From Streptomyces aidingensis (GTDB lineage: Bacteria; Actinomycetota; Actinomycetes; Streptomycetales; Streptomycetaceae): a stretch of DNA of 64,000 bases. Shown here piece by piece: positions 44,112 through 52,319 of the stretch. The notes beneath the pieces were generated by a model. That model did not search any database. It saw nothing but the letters and a program-made list of their open reading frames with translations, and had not been told where the DNA came from. The first letter of the stretch is position 1. Each line of letters begins with the position of its first letter. The stretch covers positions 62,001 through 126,000 of the forward strand of contig NZ_FOLM01000005.1 in assembly GCF_900112355.1 (NCBI RefSeq), in the 5' to 3' direction. Position numbers and translations under genes: made by a program.

Positions 44112-44315
44112 ATGTCACAGTTCAGTCCGGCCGCCGACCGGCGGTTTGCCGTGTATGCCCTGGTCGTCTGTGTGCTTGCCGTCGCGGCGGCGGTGGTGTC
44201 GTTCGTGCAGGGGAACTGGCTCGGCATCGTATGGGTGCTGCTGGCGGGGGTGTCGTCGAATCTGGCGTGGTACTACGGCCGCCGCGCCCGCTCCCGGGCC
44301 CGCGCGGCGGGCTGA
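44112..44315 (+). CDS. Small two-helix membrane protein
   Basis: A 67-residue protein with two hydrophobic helices (about 13-31 and 36-54), GNWLGIVWVLLAGVSSNLAWYYG in the turn and second helix, and a basic C-terminal tail (RRARSRARAAG). Function unknown; a decayed copy lies at 40.8 kb. The ribosome site is weak (GGAAG). It ends 16 bases before the convergent ABC-3C ATPase stop. Confidence 0.65.
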   Translation: MSQFSPAADRRFAVYALVVCVLAVAAAVVSFVQGNWLGIVWVLLAGVSSNLAWYYGRRARSRARAAG

Positions 44316-44331
44316 CCGGCGTGGCCGGCGG

Positions 44332-46110
44332 TCACGCCTCGAAGCGGAAGCCGAAGAGGCCGCCTTCATCGTAGGCGTCGGTGAGTACCGGGTCGATCAC
44401 ATAGGGCTCGGCGCCGAAGCCCAGGTGGCGGGCCTTCGCCAGGTCGTCCTCGTTGATGGTCACGATGTACTGGATGTGCTCGGCCCGGGTGATGTCCACT
44501 GCCACCTCCAGGGCCCGGGTGAGCTGGCGGTCGTCCACACCATCGAAGATGTGGCTGTCGTGCACCAGGAAATCCGGGCCCCGGCCACCGCGGTGGGCGA
44601 TCACAGACGTGGCCAGGTCGAAACAGAAGATCGCCATCTTGTTGATACCGTGGCTGACATCGCTGCTGATCTTCGGAGTGATCTTCAGGCTGTTCCGGCC
44701 CGCCTCCACCGAGAGATACGCCGGACGGTCGCTGCCGTACAGCCTGCTGGCGAGTTCGTGGAAGAGCACCGTCGCCTGGCTGATCTGGTGCTGCCGCTCC
44801 CGCAGGTCCGTGTCCAGTTCCCTGATCAGAGTGATCCGTGTGGCCTCGATCTCCCGGCTGCTCGCCTCCACGGCCTGGGCGACGTCCAGCCGGTGCTGGA
44901 GCGCTCCCAGCTTGGATTCCTCCTGAGCGAGAAGCTTCTGCAGTGCCGTGAGTCGGTCGAGTGCGCCGCCTTCGCTCAGCTCCTTGAGTACGGCGCTGAG
45001 TTCCGTGTCGAGCCGTGCCCGCTCGGCTCGTCGGGCCGCGATGCCGTGGCGGGCCGTCTCGATCTCCGCGCCGAGGTAGCTCTGCCGGTTCCGCACCACC
45101 GCTGCATGGAAGGCGCGGACCTCGTCAAATCTGCGCAGGGCCTGGTCGGGAAGGGTCAGGCCCAGTTCTTCGTACGCCTGTTGCAGGTAGCGCACTTCGG
45201 GATCAACGGCCTCGGCCACTGCCTTTTCGAGGTGTTCGAGATTGCGCCGGTCGATCACATCCTGGGTGTTGAGTTCCTGGATGCGCCGGGTGAGCTCATC
45301 GGCACGTTCCTTGAGCTGCTCGTACTGGGGAACAACCCGGAAGGCGGCGATCTCCTGCTGGAGCTCGGTGATTTTGGCCTTCCGCACGGCGATCTCGCCG
45401 CGCAGATCGGCTGTCCTGCCGATCACCTTTCCCCAGAAGGGGTCGTCCACGGCCTTCTTGAGCTGGTCCCTGGTGGCCTTCTTCGCCGTGATCTCCTGGT
45501 AGCGGGCGGCAAGCGCCGAGTCCAGCCCGAGCAGATGGGCCAGATTGGCCGTCGCGCTCGCCTCCGGCTGACGGGCGAAGCTGCGCACCGCCTCATTGAA
45601 GCCGTGGCTGCCGATGCGGCGCAGCAGAAAGGAGAGCATGGCCCGGCCGCTGACCCCGGGATGGTCACCGGTGAGGCCGAAGAGATCGCGTTCGATGAGG
45701 GTCTGCCACTCGGCAAGCGGGATCTTCTCCCCGCTGCCCGTGCCGTCCGTGCCTCCCGGTTCGCCGAACAGTCCCTGCTGGGCCTCGCGACCGGTGAGCG
45801 CGGGGCGCAGGGTCACGTACTTCGCGTCACCGCCGGACCGGCTGACCCGCAGTTCCTGTTCCAGGCCCGGCCAGTCCATCCGCAGGGAGAAGACGGTCCT
45901 GCGCAGTTCCTGGTGGGCGAGCAGGTGCTTGTTGTCGAAGCGTGCGCCCAGCAGGAAGTGGAGCAGTTCGATCATGCTCGACTTGCCGGAACCGTTCCGG
46001 CTGTCGGTGGACGTGCTGGCTGTGGTCTTCCGGGCCACGAGAAGGTTGAGGCCGGCCCGGAACCCGACCGTCTTGAACCGCTCATCGTCAGCGCTCAGCC
46101 CGCGGAGCAT
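44332..46110 (-). CDS. ABC-3C system ABC ATPase (DUF2326 family)
   Basis: A 592-residue SMC/RecN-like ATPase. Walker A is RNGSGKSS (38-45). About 350 residues of helical coiled coil follow, with heptad-like EIAVRKAKITELQQEIAAF and ELTRRIQELN. The C-terminal head has the Walker B region DFLVHDSHIFDGVDDRQ typical of DUF2326, then YIVTINEDDL. In ABC-three-component conflict systems this ATPase is thought to sense an invader and control the effector component. Its ATG lies 23 bases inside the middle-component gene, so all three genes of the operon overlap. Confidence 0.88.
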   Translation of the reverse strand: MLRGLSADDERFKTVGFRAGLNLLVARKTTASTSTDSRNGSGKSSMIELLHFLLGARFDNKHLLAHQELRRTVFSLRMDWPGLEQELRVSRSGGDAKYVTLRPALTGREAQQGLFGEPGGTDGTGSGEKIPLAEWQTLIERDLFGLTGDHPGVSGRAMLSFLLRRIGSHGFNEAVRSFARQPEASATANLAHLLGLDSALAARYQEITAKKATRDQLKKAVDDPFWGKVIGRTADLRGEIAVRKAKITELQQEIAAFRVVPQYEQLKERADELTRRIQELNTQDVIDRRNLEHLEKAVAEAVDPEVRYLQQAYEELGLTLPDQALRRFDEVRAFHAAVVRNRQSYLGAEIETARHGIAARRAERARLDTELSAVLKELSEGGALDRLTALQKLLAQEESKLGALQHRLDVAQAVEASSREIEATRITLIRELDTDLRERQHQISQATVLFHELASRLYGSDRPAYLSVEAGRNSLKITPKISSDVSHGINKMAIFCFDLATSVIAHRGGRGPDFLVHDSHIFDGVDDRQLTRALEVAVDITRAEHIQYIVTINEDDLAKARHLGFGAEPYVIDPVLTDAYDEGGLFGFRFEA

Positions 46111-46354
46111 GGGCGGCCCCCCTGGTGAGCAGGTCGTTCTTCAGTTCCACCAGACCGAGCGCATACAGGACGTCCAGCGCCAGGACGAACCAGCCGAAGG
46201 ACAGCGGAGCCGGATGGTCGTTCTCGGACCGCCACTCCTTCAGCCGGGACCATGCCTGGCTCACGGTGAGCGGACGGTCCAGTTGCATCACGATCTGCGC
46301 ACCGACGGCGAGCAGCGCGCGGTCCGGAGCAATTCCCTTGGTGGGCGTGATCAT
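46088..46354 (-). CDS. ABC-3C system middle component (MC6-like)
   Basis: An 88-residue helical protein: MITPTKGIAPDRALLAVGA, then QIVMQLDRPLTVSQAW, and a central SFGWFVLALDVLYALGLVEL. Size, position and the ALDVLYALGLV motif fit the family called ABC-three-component middle component 6, a winged-helix-like adaptor between ATPase and effector. Its ATG overlaps the upstream gene's stop (ATGA). The subfamily number is from memory; the role as the middle component is strongly supported by the operon. Confidence 0.8.
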   Translation of the reverse strand: MITPTKGIAPDRALLAVGAQIVMQLDRPLTVSQAWSRLKEWRSENDHPAPLSFGWFVLALDVLYALGLVELKNDLLTRGAAHAPRAER

Positions 46355-47334
46355 GCCGGCGCCGCTCCTTCCTGCTCCGGTCGCTCCGGCCGCCACCCCG
46401 GCGGGGGGACTTCGAAGATGTCGCACTCGTCGAAGAAGTAGGCGAGGACGGCCTTGGCGGCCTCGTCCCGGTCCCACCGGGGAGCCTCCTGCCCCAGCAC
46501 ATAGCGTTGCATCTGCCAGAGAATTTTGTCCGTGTCGTCCCCGTACTCCTGCCTCATCCGTGCGTAGTACGCCCGGAACCCGGCCGCTGTCTCATCCCGT
46601 TCCTGCGGATCAAGCAGGCTGCGATAGTACTGCTCGACGAGATGCGCATACGGTCTCCCGGCTTGCAGCACCTCCCGCGCGTGCTCCGAGAGTTCATTGA
46701 AGTCGACCTTGTGGATCGTGGGCAGTGGGACCGGGACGGCCGAGGCACAGGCGCGCCGGCGCTTCTCGGCCAGATGCCTCAGCAAGGGCTCGATCTCGGC
46801 CAGCCCGATGCGGTAGACGACCCGCTCGACCGGGATCGTCTCACCGAGCAGCCGCTCCATCCTCACCCGGTCGAGATACATCGCCTCGTGCCAGAGCTTC
46901 TGCGGGCCCATCTGCTGGAAAACCACGCGCGGGAAGGTCCGGCCGGCGTCCATGAGGAGTCCCGAGACGACCGGATGGACACCGCCGCGCTGATCGTTGT
47001 GGACGAAGACAAAGGTGTCGAACTGCTCCGGCCGTTGGACGACGGCGCTCTCCACGTCGCCGAGGAACTTGCTGCGCACCGACGACACATCAAAGGTCTC
47101 CGGTGCGTAGCAGGCATACAGGGCACGGGTCGACGTCCGCAGGCCATCCCCTCCGAGGTCGCCGATGCTGCCGGCAGTCCGGATCGGGACGTAGTCGTCG
47201 TGACGCAGTTCCATCAGGAGGTGAAACAGCTTTTCGAACTCGCTGCCGGAGCTGTGTCCGAGACCATCAGCCTGAACTTGCTGTGCGCATACTGCACTTG
47301 ATGAGGAAGCACCGGCCCCGTCCTCCGCCTTCAT
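46351..47334 (-). CDS. ABC-3C system C-terminal component with REase-like domain
   Basis: A 327-residue protein, first gene of the ABC-3C operon. The N-terminal 110 residues look like a restriction-endonuclease fold: SGSEFEKLFHLLME (about 30-42), the acidic SIGDLGGDGLRT (56-67) and ALYACYAPE (71-79), where a nuclease would have its last strand. A Lys is not visible in the usual D-(D/E)xK place. The rest is helical and matches the ABC-3C C-terminal component, with PTIHKVDFNELSEHAREVL and RDEAAKAVLAYFFDECDIFEV. It is presumably the effector. ATG 47334 has no clear ribosome site. Confidence 0.82.
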   Translation of the reverse strand: MKAEDGAGASSSSAVCAQQVQADGLGHSSGSEFEKLFHLLMELRHDDYVPIRTAGSIGDLGGDGLRTSTRALYACYAPETFDVSSVRSKFLGDVESAVVQRPEQFDTFVFVHNDQRGGVHPVVSGLLMDAGRTFPRVVFQQMGPQKLWHEAMYLDRVRMERLLGETIPVERVVYRIGLAEIEPLLRHLAEKRRRACASAVPVPLPTIHKVDFNELSEHAREVLQAGRPYAHLVEQYYRSLLDPQERDETAAGFRAYYARMRQEYGDDTDKILWQMQRYVLGQEAPRWDRDEAAKAVLAYFFDECDIFEVPPPGWRPERPEQEGAAPA

Positions 47335-47372
47335 GCACGGCAGACGCCCCGGCGGGTGATCGGACAGCCCTC

Positions 47373-47390
47373 TGGGCGACTTGTCGCCCA
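47373..47390. promoter_or_regulatory. 18-bp dyad in the ABC-3C operon leader
   Basis: TGGGCGAC-TT-GTCGCCCA is a perfect dyad with 8-base arms, 39-56 bases before the first ATG of the operon. TAAGGT (47396-47391, minus strand) just upstream could be a -10, which would put the dyad over the transcription start. It could be an operator or an mRNA hairpin. Confidence 0.5.
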
Positions 47391-47461
47391 CCTTACCCTT
47401 CGTTCCGTGGCGGGATGAACACCCTCGGTGGGCGGGGTAGTCCAGGGTGCAGTGGTGCTGC

Positions 47462-47500
47462 GGGGTGCCCCGGGCCGGAGGGAACGGGCCGGGGCACCCC
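47462..47500 (-). terminator. Hairpin terminator downstream of panB
   Basis: Perfect 12-base arms GGGGTGCCCCGG (47462-47473) and CCGGGGCACCCC (47489-47500) lie about 120 bases past the panB stop, before the ABC-3C promoter region. It would isolate the ABC-3C operon from panB read-through. Confidence 0.7.
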
Positions 47501-47618
47501 TGGTGGCGACCGCGTGGTGGGTAGCGGTCGCCCGGAGGCGGCAGCGGCGGGGCGCCGTGAAGGGGGAGCACGGCGTCGCGCGCCGGCCGGTGCCGCCTGG
47601 TCGGGCCCGCGCCGGGAG

Positions 47619-48494
47619 TCAGCGGAAGCTGTGCTCCGGGGCGGGATAGACGCCGGTGACCACGTCGTCGCCGAAGGCGCGGGCGGCGTCGCCGAGGGCC
47701 TCGCGCAGCCGGGCGTACTCCTTGATGAAGCGCGGCTTGCGCCCGCCGGGCCAGTCGGTCATGCCGGCCATGTCGGTCCAGACCAGCACCTGGGCGTCGC
47801 ACTCGGCGCCGGCGCCGATGCCGACGGTCGGGATGTGCAGGGAGCGGGTCACCTCGGCGGCCAGTTCGGCGGTGACGAGTTCCAGGACGACGGCGAAGGC
47901 TCCCGCGTCCTGGACGGCCTTGGCGTCGCGCAGCAGCTGGTGTGCGGCCTCCTCGCCGCGGCCCTGGACGGGATGGCCGCCGAAGGCGTTGACGGACTGC
48001 GGGGTCAGGCCGACATGGGCCATCACCGGGATGCCGGCGTCCACCAGCAGCCGGATCTGGTCGGCGGAGCGTTCGCCGCCCTCCAGCTTGACCGCCCCCA
48101 CCCCGGCGTCCTTCATCAGCCGGGTGGCGCTGCGCAGGGCCTGCACCGGGCCCTCCTGGTAGGAGCCGAAGGGCAGGTCGCCGACGATCATGGCCCGGCG
48201 GGTGCCGCGCACCACGGCCGCCGAGAGCATGGTGATCTGGTCCAGGGTGACCGGCACGGTGGAGTCGTAGCCCAGGGCCACGTTTCCCATGGAGTCGCCC
48301 ACCAGCAGCACCGGGATGCCGGCCTCGTCGAAAACGGAGGCGGTCAGCGCGTCGTAGGCGGTGAGCATCGGCCATTTCTCGCCGCGCTCCTTGGCGCGGG
48401 CGATGTCACGTACGGTGACCCGGCGGCTGCCCTTGCCGCCGTAGAGTACGGACTGCTCCGGTGATTTCCGGGCAGCCTGATCCTGCTGCGTCAT
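47619..48494 (-). CDS. panB: Ketopantoate hydroxymethyltransferase
   Basis: A 291-residue TIM-barrel enzyme that adds a hydroxymethyl group from methylene-tetrahydrofolate to 2-oxoisovalerate, the first step to pantothenate and CoA. Motifs include LTAYDALTASVFDEAG, LLVGDSMGNVALGYDSTVPV (Mg site), KLEGGE, MAHVGLTPQSVNAFGG and the catalytic-Glu region LELV. AGGAGA lies 7 bases before ATG 48494. It is a monocistronic gene. Confidence 0.96.
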   Translation of the reverse strand: MTQQDQAARKSPEQSVLYGGKGSRRVTVRDIARAKERGEKWPMLTAYDALTASVFDEAGIPVLLVGDSMGNVALGYDSTVPVTLDQITMLSAAVVRGTRRAMIVGDLPFGSYQEGPVQALRSATRLMKDAGVGAVKLEGGERSADQIRLLVDAGIPVMAHVGLTPQSVNAFGGHPVQGRGEEAAHQLLRDAKAVQDAGAFAVVLELVTAELAAEVTRSLHIPTVGIGAGAECDAQVLVWTDMAGMTDWPGGRKPRFIKEYARLREALGDAARAFGDDVVTGVYPAPEHSFR

Positions 48495-48825
48495 CGCAGT
48501 TCTCCTGTCGTCGTCTCGTGGCGCCTTGGCGGCGTCCCCGGAACGACTCCATGGTGGCACCGCGTACCGGAGACGGGAACCGTGGGCCGGGCGCGCAACC
48601 GCGCTGTGGGTGATGTCACACCGCCGTACCGGGCGGGTCGCTCCCGGGTACGGAGCGGACGGCGGCGGAACCCCGGGTGGCGTGCCGGTCGTCCTGTTCC
48701 GCATGGGCAGCATGGTCAGGACGCCCCGGGTCCCGGAGCAGGCCGGGACCGCGATTGTCCTGGAACGCCCAGGTTCCCCTAAGGTCCTGGGTGGCACCCG
48801 CGACAGCCAGTGAGGGTTTTTGCAC
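48495..48825. other. Divergent intergenic region panB / nuclease-like gene
   Basis: This 331-base gap must carry both promoters. I see partial inverted repeats (GTACCGGG against CCCGGGTAC at about 48628-48653) but no clear promoter. A 95-codon open frame on the plus strand here has poor codon bias and no recognisable product and is not called. Confidence 0.4.
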
Positions 48826-49935
48826 ATGGCACGTACCGAGAGCCCGGCGGGCGGCCCGGGCTCCGCACCTGAGCCACAGAGCGGCACGGGGGAGGCGGAA
48901 CTCCGGACGGCGGCGCGTCCGGCCGGGTCTGGTGGGAAGGACGCGCCGGATGTGACGCAAGGGAAGGCAGGGGCGGGTGGCGCGCGGTCGTCGCCGCCCC
49001 GCTGGGGCGACCGCGCCGGCCGCTGGCGGCGCGGCCTGGTGCCGGCCGCCCTCGGCCTGCTGACGGCGGCGGTGATGCTCAGCCACGCGCACATCCCCAA
49101 TGTGGTCGGCAACCTCGGCAGCCTCGCCGAGACCTTTCTGCCCTGGGCCGGGCTGGCCCTGCCGGTGCTGCTGGCCGCCGCGCTGTGGCGGCGCTCGTGC
49201 ACCGCCCTGATCGGCGTGCTGATCCCGCTGCTGGTCTGGTCCGACCTTTTCGGCGGTCTGCTGCTGGACAAGACCTCGGACGGCGGCGACCTCACCCTGG
49301 CCTCCCACAACGTGGACGCGGAGAACCCCGATCCGGCGGCCACCGCCGCCGTACTCGCCGGCTCCGGCGCCGATGTCCTGGCCCTCCAGGAGATGCCGCA
49401 GGAGCAGGTCGCGGTGTACGAGGAGGGCCTGGCCGAGACCTATCCCCACCACGCGGTGCAGGGCACGGTCGGGCTGTGGAGCCGCTACCCGCTGGACGAG
49501 GTGCGGCCGGTGGACATCGGCCTGGGCTGGGTGCGGGCGATGCGCGCCACCGTGGCCGCGCCCGACGGCGAGCTGGCCGTCTATGTGGCGCACCTGCCCT
49601 CGGTGCGGGTGCAGCTGCGGGCCGGGTTCACCGCCGGGCGGCGGGACGACGCGGCCGATCTGCTGGGTGCGGCCATCGCCGACGAGCGGCTGGAGCGGGT
49701 GATACTCCTCGGCGACCTGAACGGCACCATGAACGACCGCGCGCTGGCGCCGGTCACCGCGCAGCTCCGCTCCACCCAGGGCGCGGCCGGGGCGGGCTTC
49801 GGCTTCACCTATCCGGCGGGCTTCCCGCTGACCCGGATCGACCACATCCTGGTGCGCGGCCTGGAACCGGCCACCTCCTGGACCCTGCCGGCCACCGGCA
49901 GCGATCATCTGCCGGTGGCCGCCCGGGTGTCGTAG
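48826..49935 (+). CDS. Membrane-anchored endonuclease/exonuclease/phosphatase family protein
   Basis: A 369-residue protein. A disordered cytoplasmic N-terminus of about 70 residues precedes two or three membrane helices (about 72-145), then an extracellular EEP domain: LASHNVDAENPD, LALQEMPQE (catalytic Glu), AVYVAHLPS, LLGDLNGTMNDRAL (Asp/Asn pair), RIDHILVRG and GSDHLPVAA (catalytic His). Such domains cleave phosphodiesters in nucleic acids or phospholipids; extracellular location suggests DNA or lipid as substrate. GAGGG lies 9 bases before ATG 48826. Confidence 0.82.
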   Translation: MARTESPAGGPGSAPEPQSGTGEAELRTAARPAGSGGKDAPDVTQGKAGAGGARSSPPRWGDRAGRWRRGLVPAALGLLTAAVMLSHAHIPNVVGNLGSLAETFLPWAGLALPVLLAAALWRRSCTALIGVLIPLLVWSDLFGGLLLDKTSDGGDLTLASHNVDAENPDPAATAAVLAGSGADVLALQEMPQEQVAVYEEGLAETYPHHAVQGTVGLWSRYPLDEVRPVDIGLGWVRAMRATVAAPDGELAVYVAHLPSVRVQLRAGFTAGRRDDAADLLGAAIADERLERVILLGDLNGTMNDRALAPVTAQLRSTQGAAGAGFGFTYPAGFPLTRIDHILVRGLEPATSWTLPATGSDHLPVAARVS

Positions 49936-49959
49936 CCCGGCGGAGCCGCGCCGCGCGGG

Positions 49960-51732
49960 TCAGCCCTCGTGCCAGCGGCTGGTCAGGGGCAGCCGGCGGT
50001 CCTTGCCGAAGACCTTGCGGGAGATCTTGGTGCCCGGCGGGTACTGCCGCCGCTTGTACTCGGCGGCGTCGACCAGGCGCAGCACCCGCCGCACCAGCTC
50101 CTCGTCGAAGCCGGCGGCCACGATCTCGTCCCGGCCGTGGTCGAGGTCGACATAGCGTTCCAGGATGCCGTCCAGTACCGGGTAGTCGGGCAGCGAGTCG
50201 GTGTCGAGCTGGCCGGGGCGCAGTTCGGCGGAGGGCGGCTTGCTGATCGAGTTCTCCGGGATGGGCGGGGTCTCGCCGTGTGCGGCGGCGTGCGCGTTGC
50301 GCCAGCGCGCCAGCCGGAAGACCGCCGACTTGTAGACGTCCTTGATCGGGCCGTAGGCGCCGACCGAGTCGCCGTAGAGGGTGGAGTAGCCGACCGCCAG
50401 CTCGCTCTTGTTGCCGGGGGCCAGCACGATCTGGCCCTCCTGGTTGGAGATGGCCATCAGCAGGGTGCCGCGCAGCCGGGACTGGAGATTCTCCTCGGCC
50501 AGGCCGGTGAGCTCGGTGGCCGCCAGATAGGCGTCGAACATCGGGTCGATGGGCACGGTGCGCAAGTGCAGGCCGGTGCGGCGGGCCAGTTCGGCGGCGT
50601 CGTCCCTGGAGTGCTGGGAGGAGTAGCGGGACGGCATGGAGACGCCGTGGACGTTCTCCGGGCCGAGGGCGTCGCAGGCGATGGCGGCGGTGAGGGCGGA
50701 GTCGATGCCGCCGGACAGGCCGATCAGCACGGTGCGGAAGTGGTTCTTGCGCACATAGGCCCGCACGCCGGTGACCAGCGCCCGGTACATCTCCTCCTCG
50801 TCGCCCAGGCGCGCGGCCCGGCCGCCCGGGTACTGCACCGGGTAGCGCGGCAGCGGCTCGGCGGACAGGGTGCGGTGCACGATGGTCAGGCGCCCGTCCT
50901 CGCCGGCGCCGTCCGCGCCGACCGTGCCGGCCGGCGGCTCGGGCGCGGCGGCCGGGAGGTCCATGTCCAGCAGCAGGCACTCCTCGGCGAACTGCGGGCC
51001 GCGCGCCACCACCGTGCCCTGGGCGTCGACGACGATCGAGTCGCCGTCGAAGACCAGCTCGTCCTGGCCGCCGGTGAGGGCGAGGTAGGCGAGGGCGCAG
51101 CCGGCCTCCTCGGCGCGCTTGCGCACCAGGTCCAGGCGGGTGTCGTCCTTGTTGACCTCGTAGGGGGAGGCGTTGACCACCAGCAGCAGGCCGGCGCCGG
51201 CGGCCCGGGCGGCGGGCACCCGGCCGCCGTCCTGCCACAGGTCCTCGCAGATGGCCAGGGCCACGTCCACGCCGTGGACGCGGATCACGGGCAGGGTGTC
51301 CCCGGGGACGAAGTAGCGGAACTCGTCGAAGACGCCGTAGTTGGGCAGATGGTGCTTGGCGAAGGTGAGGACCACCTCGCCGTGCTGGAGGACGGCGGCG
51401 GCGTTCTGCGGGGAGCCGGCCGGCTGGCCGTAGCGGGGGAGCCGCTCCTGGCTGCGGTCCAGGTAGCCGACCACCACCGGGGTGGCGCCCAGGCCCTCGC
51501 GGTCCAGGCGGGCGGCGAGGTCGTGCAGGGCGGCGCGGCCGGCCTCCACGAAGGACGGGCGCAGCGCCAGGTCCTCGACGGGGTAGCCGGTCAGCATCAT
51601 CTCCGGGAAGGCGACCAGGTGGGCGCCGCGCTCGGCGGCGTGCCGGGTCCAGCGGAGGACGGCGTCGGCATTGCCGGCGAGGTCTCCGACGCAGGAGTCG
51701 ATCTGGTTCAGGGCGAGACGCAACTGGGGCAC
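49960..51732 (-). CDS. nadE: Glutamine-dependent NAD+ synthetase
   Basis: A 590-residue two-domain enzyme. The N-terminal nitrilase-like glutaminase has the triad Glu44 (FPEMMLTGYP), Lys126 (TFAKHHLPNYG) and Cys162 (ICEDLW), releasing ammonia. The C-terminal PP-loop synthetase (SGGIDSALTAAI, 340-351) amidates deamido-NAD using ATP. The final GKDRRLPLTSRW is typical. It starts at GTG 51732. TAGACT lies 7 bases upstream of it and no usable ribosome site exists, so the mRNA is likely leaderless. Confidence 0.96.
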   Translation of the reverse strand: MPQLRLALNQIDSCVGDLAGNADAVLRWTRHAAERGAHLVAFPEMMLTGYPVEDLALRPSFVEAGRAALHDLAARLDREGLGATPVVVGYLDRSQERLPRYGQPAGSPQNAAAVLQHGEVVLTFAKHHLPNYGVFDEFRYFVPGDTLPVIRVHGVDVALAICEDLWQDGGRVPAARAAGAGLLLVVNASPYEVNKDDTRLDLVRKRAEEAGCALAYLALTGGQDELVFDGDSIVVDAQGTVVARGPQFAEECLLLDMDLPAAAPEPPAGTVGADGAGEDGRLTIVHRTLSAEPLPRYPVQYPGGRAARLGDEEEMYRALVTGVRAYVRKNHFRTVLIGLSGGIDSALTAAIACDALGPENVHGVSMPSRYSSQHSRDDAAELARRTGLHLRTVPIDPMFDAYLAATELTGLAEENLQSRLRGTLLMAISNQEGQIVLAPGNKSELAVGYSTLYGDSVGAYGPIKDVYKSAVFRLARWRNAHAAAHGETPPIPENSISKPPSAELRPGQLDTDSLPDYPVLDGILERYVDLDHGRDEIVAAGFDEELVRRVLRLVDAAEYKRRQYPPGTKISRKVFGKDRRLPLTSRWHEG

Positions 51733-51739
51733 GTCTCCG

Positions 51740-51745
51740 AGTCTA
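51740..51745 (-). promoter_or_regulatory. -10 box for leaderless nadE mRNA
   Basis: TAGACT on the minus strand fits TANNNT and is 7 bases from the GTG start, placing the transcription start at or next to the start codon. Confidence 0.5.
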
Positions 51746-51897
51746 GAGGGCTAATCGTCCAACTGACGTTATGAGCCTGCTCACGCCGCGTTCCCGGATT
51801 CCCCCGCGGTGCGCGGTGACGGCTTGTCCGAAATCGAGCGGTAAGGATGCTTTTATCTGGTTGTTCACGTTCCAGGGAGAGGGCGAAGGAGAGAGTC

Positions 51898-52281
51898 ATG
51901 CTGAAGACCCCTGTGATCTCCGTCTGTCTCGGGGTGCGCGACACCCAGGCGTCGGTCGGCTTCTTCAAGAAGCTGGGCTTCACCGCGCTGCCGGGCGGCG
52001 GCGATCCGGACGACGACCTGCGCACGCTGCTGTTCGACGGCGAGTTCGCGTTCACCGTCTACCGGGACGAGCACCTGCGCCGCTGGATGCCGCCGCTGCG
52101 CGACACCCCGGTCGGCACGTTCGCCACCTTCTCGCTGGCGGTGGACGACTTCGACGCCTATGTGGCGAGCATCCGCCCCTTTGTGGAGGTGGCCCGCGAG
52201 CACGAGTACGAGCAGCAGAAGCTGTTCTACTTCTTCGACCCGGACGGCCACGTCTTCGGTGTCATCCAGAAACGCCCCTGA
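51898..52281 (+). CDS. VOC family (glyoxalase-like) protein
   Basis: A 127-residue vicinal-oxygen-chelate fold protein: two beta-alpha-beta-beta-beta modules with VISVCLGVRDTQASVGFFKKLGF at the start and YFFDPDGHVFGVIQK at the end. Typical metal ligands at positions of the first strand are not obvious, so it could be an enzyme or a binding protein (bleomycin-resistance-like). AAGGAG lies before ATG 51898. Confidence 0.8.
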   Translation: MLKTPVISVCLGVRDTQASVGFFKKLGFTALPGGGDPDDDLRTLLFDGEFAFTVYRDEHLRRWMPPLRDTPVGTFATFSLAVDDFDAYVASIRPFVEVAREHEYEQQKLFYFFDPDGHVFGVIQKRP

Positions 52282-52319
52282 CGGGGACTTGAGCACGGGC
52301 ACGGGCGGGGGCACCGCGT

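Noticed and set aside
26581..47400. A single integrated genomic island with attachment sites
   Set aside because: I found no integrase, tRNA gene or flanking direct repeats. Composition is low only in the toxin tip and the debris behind it; the exoprotein, kinase and ABC-3C genes look native in GC.
48526..48813. A 95-codon plus-strand frame between panB and the nuclease-like gene
   Set aside because: No ribosome site, no domain, composition typical of noncoding high-GC sequence, and it lies in the only space available for two divergent promoters.
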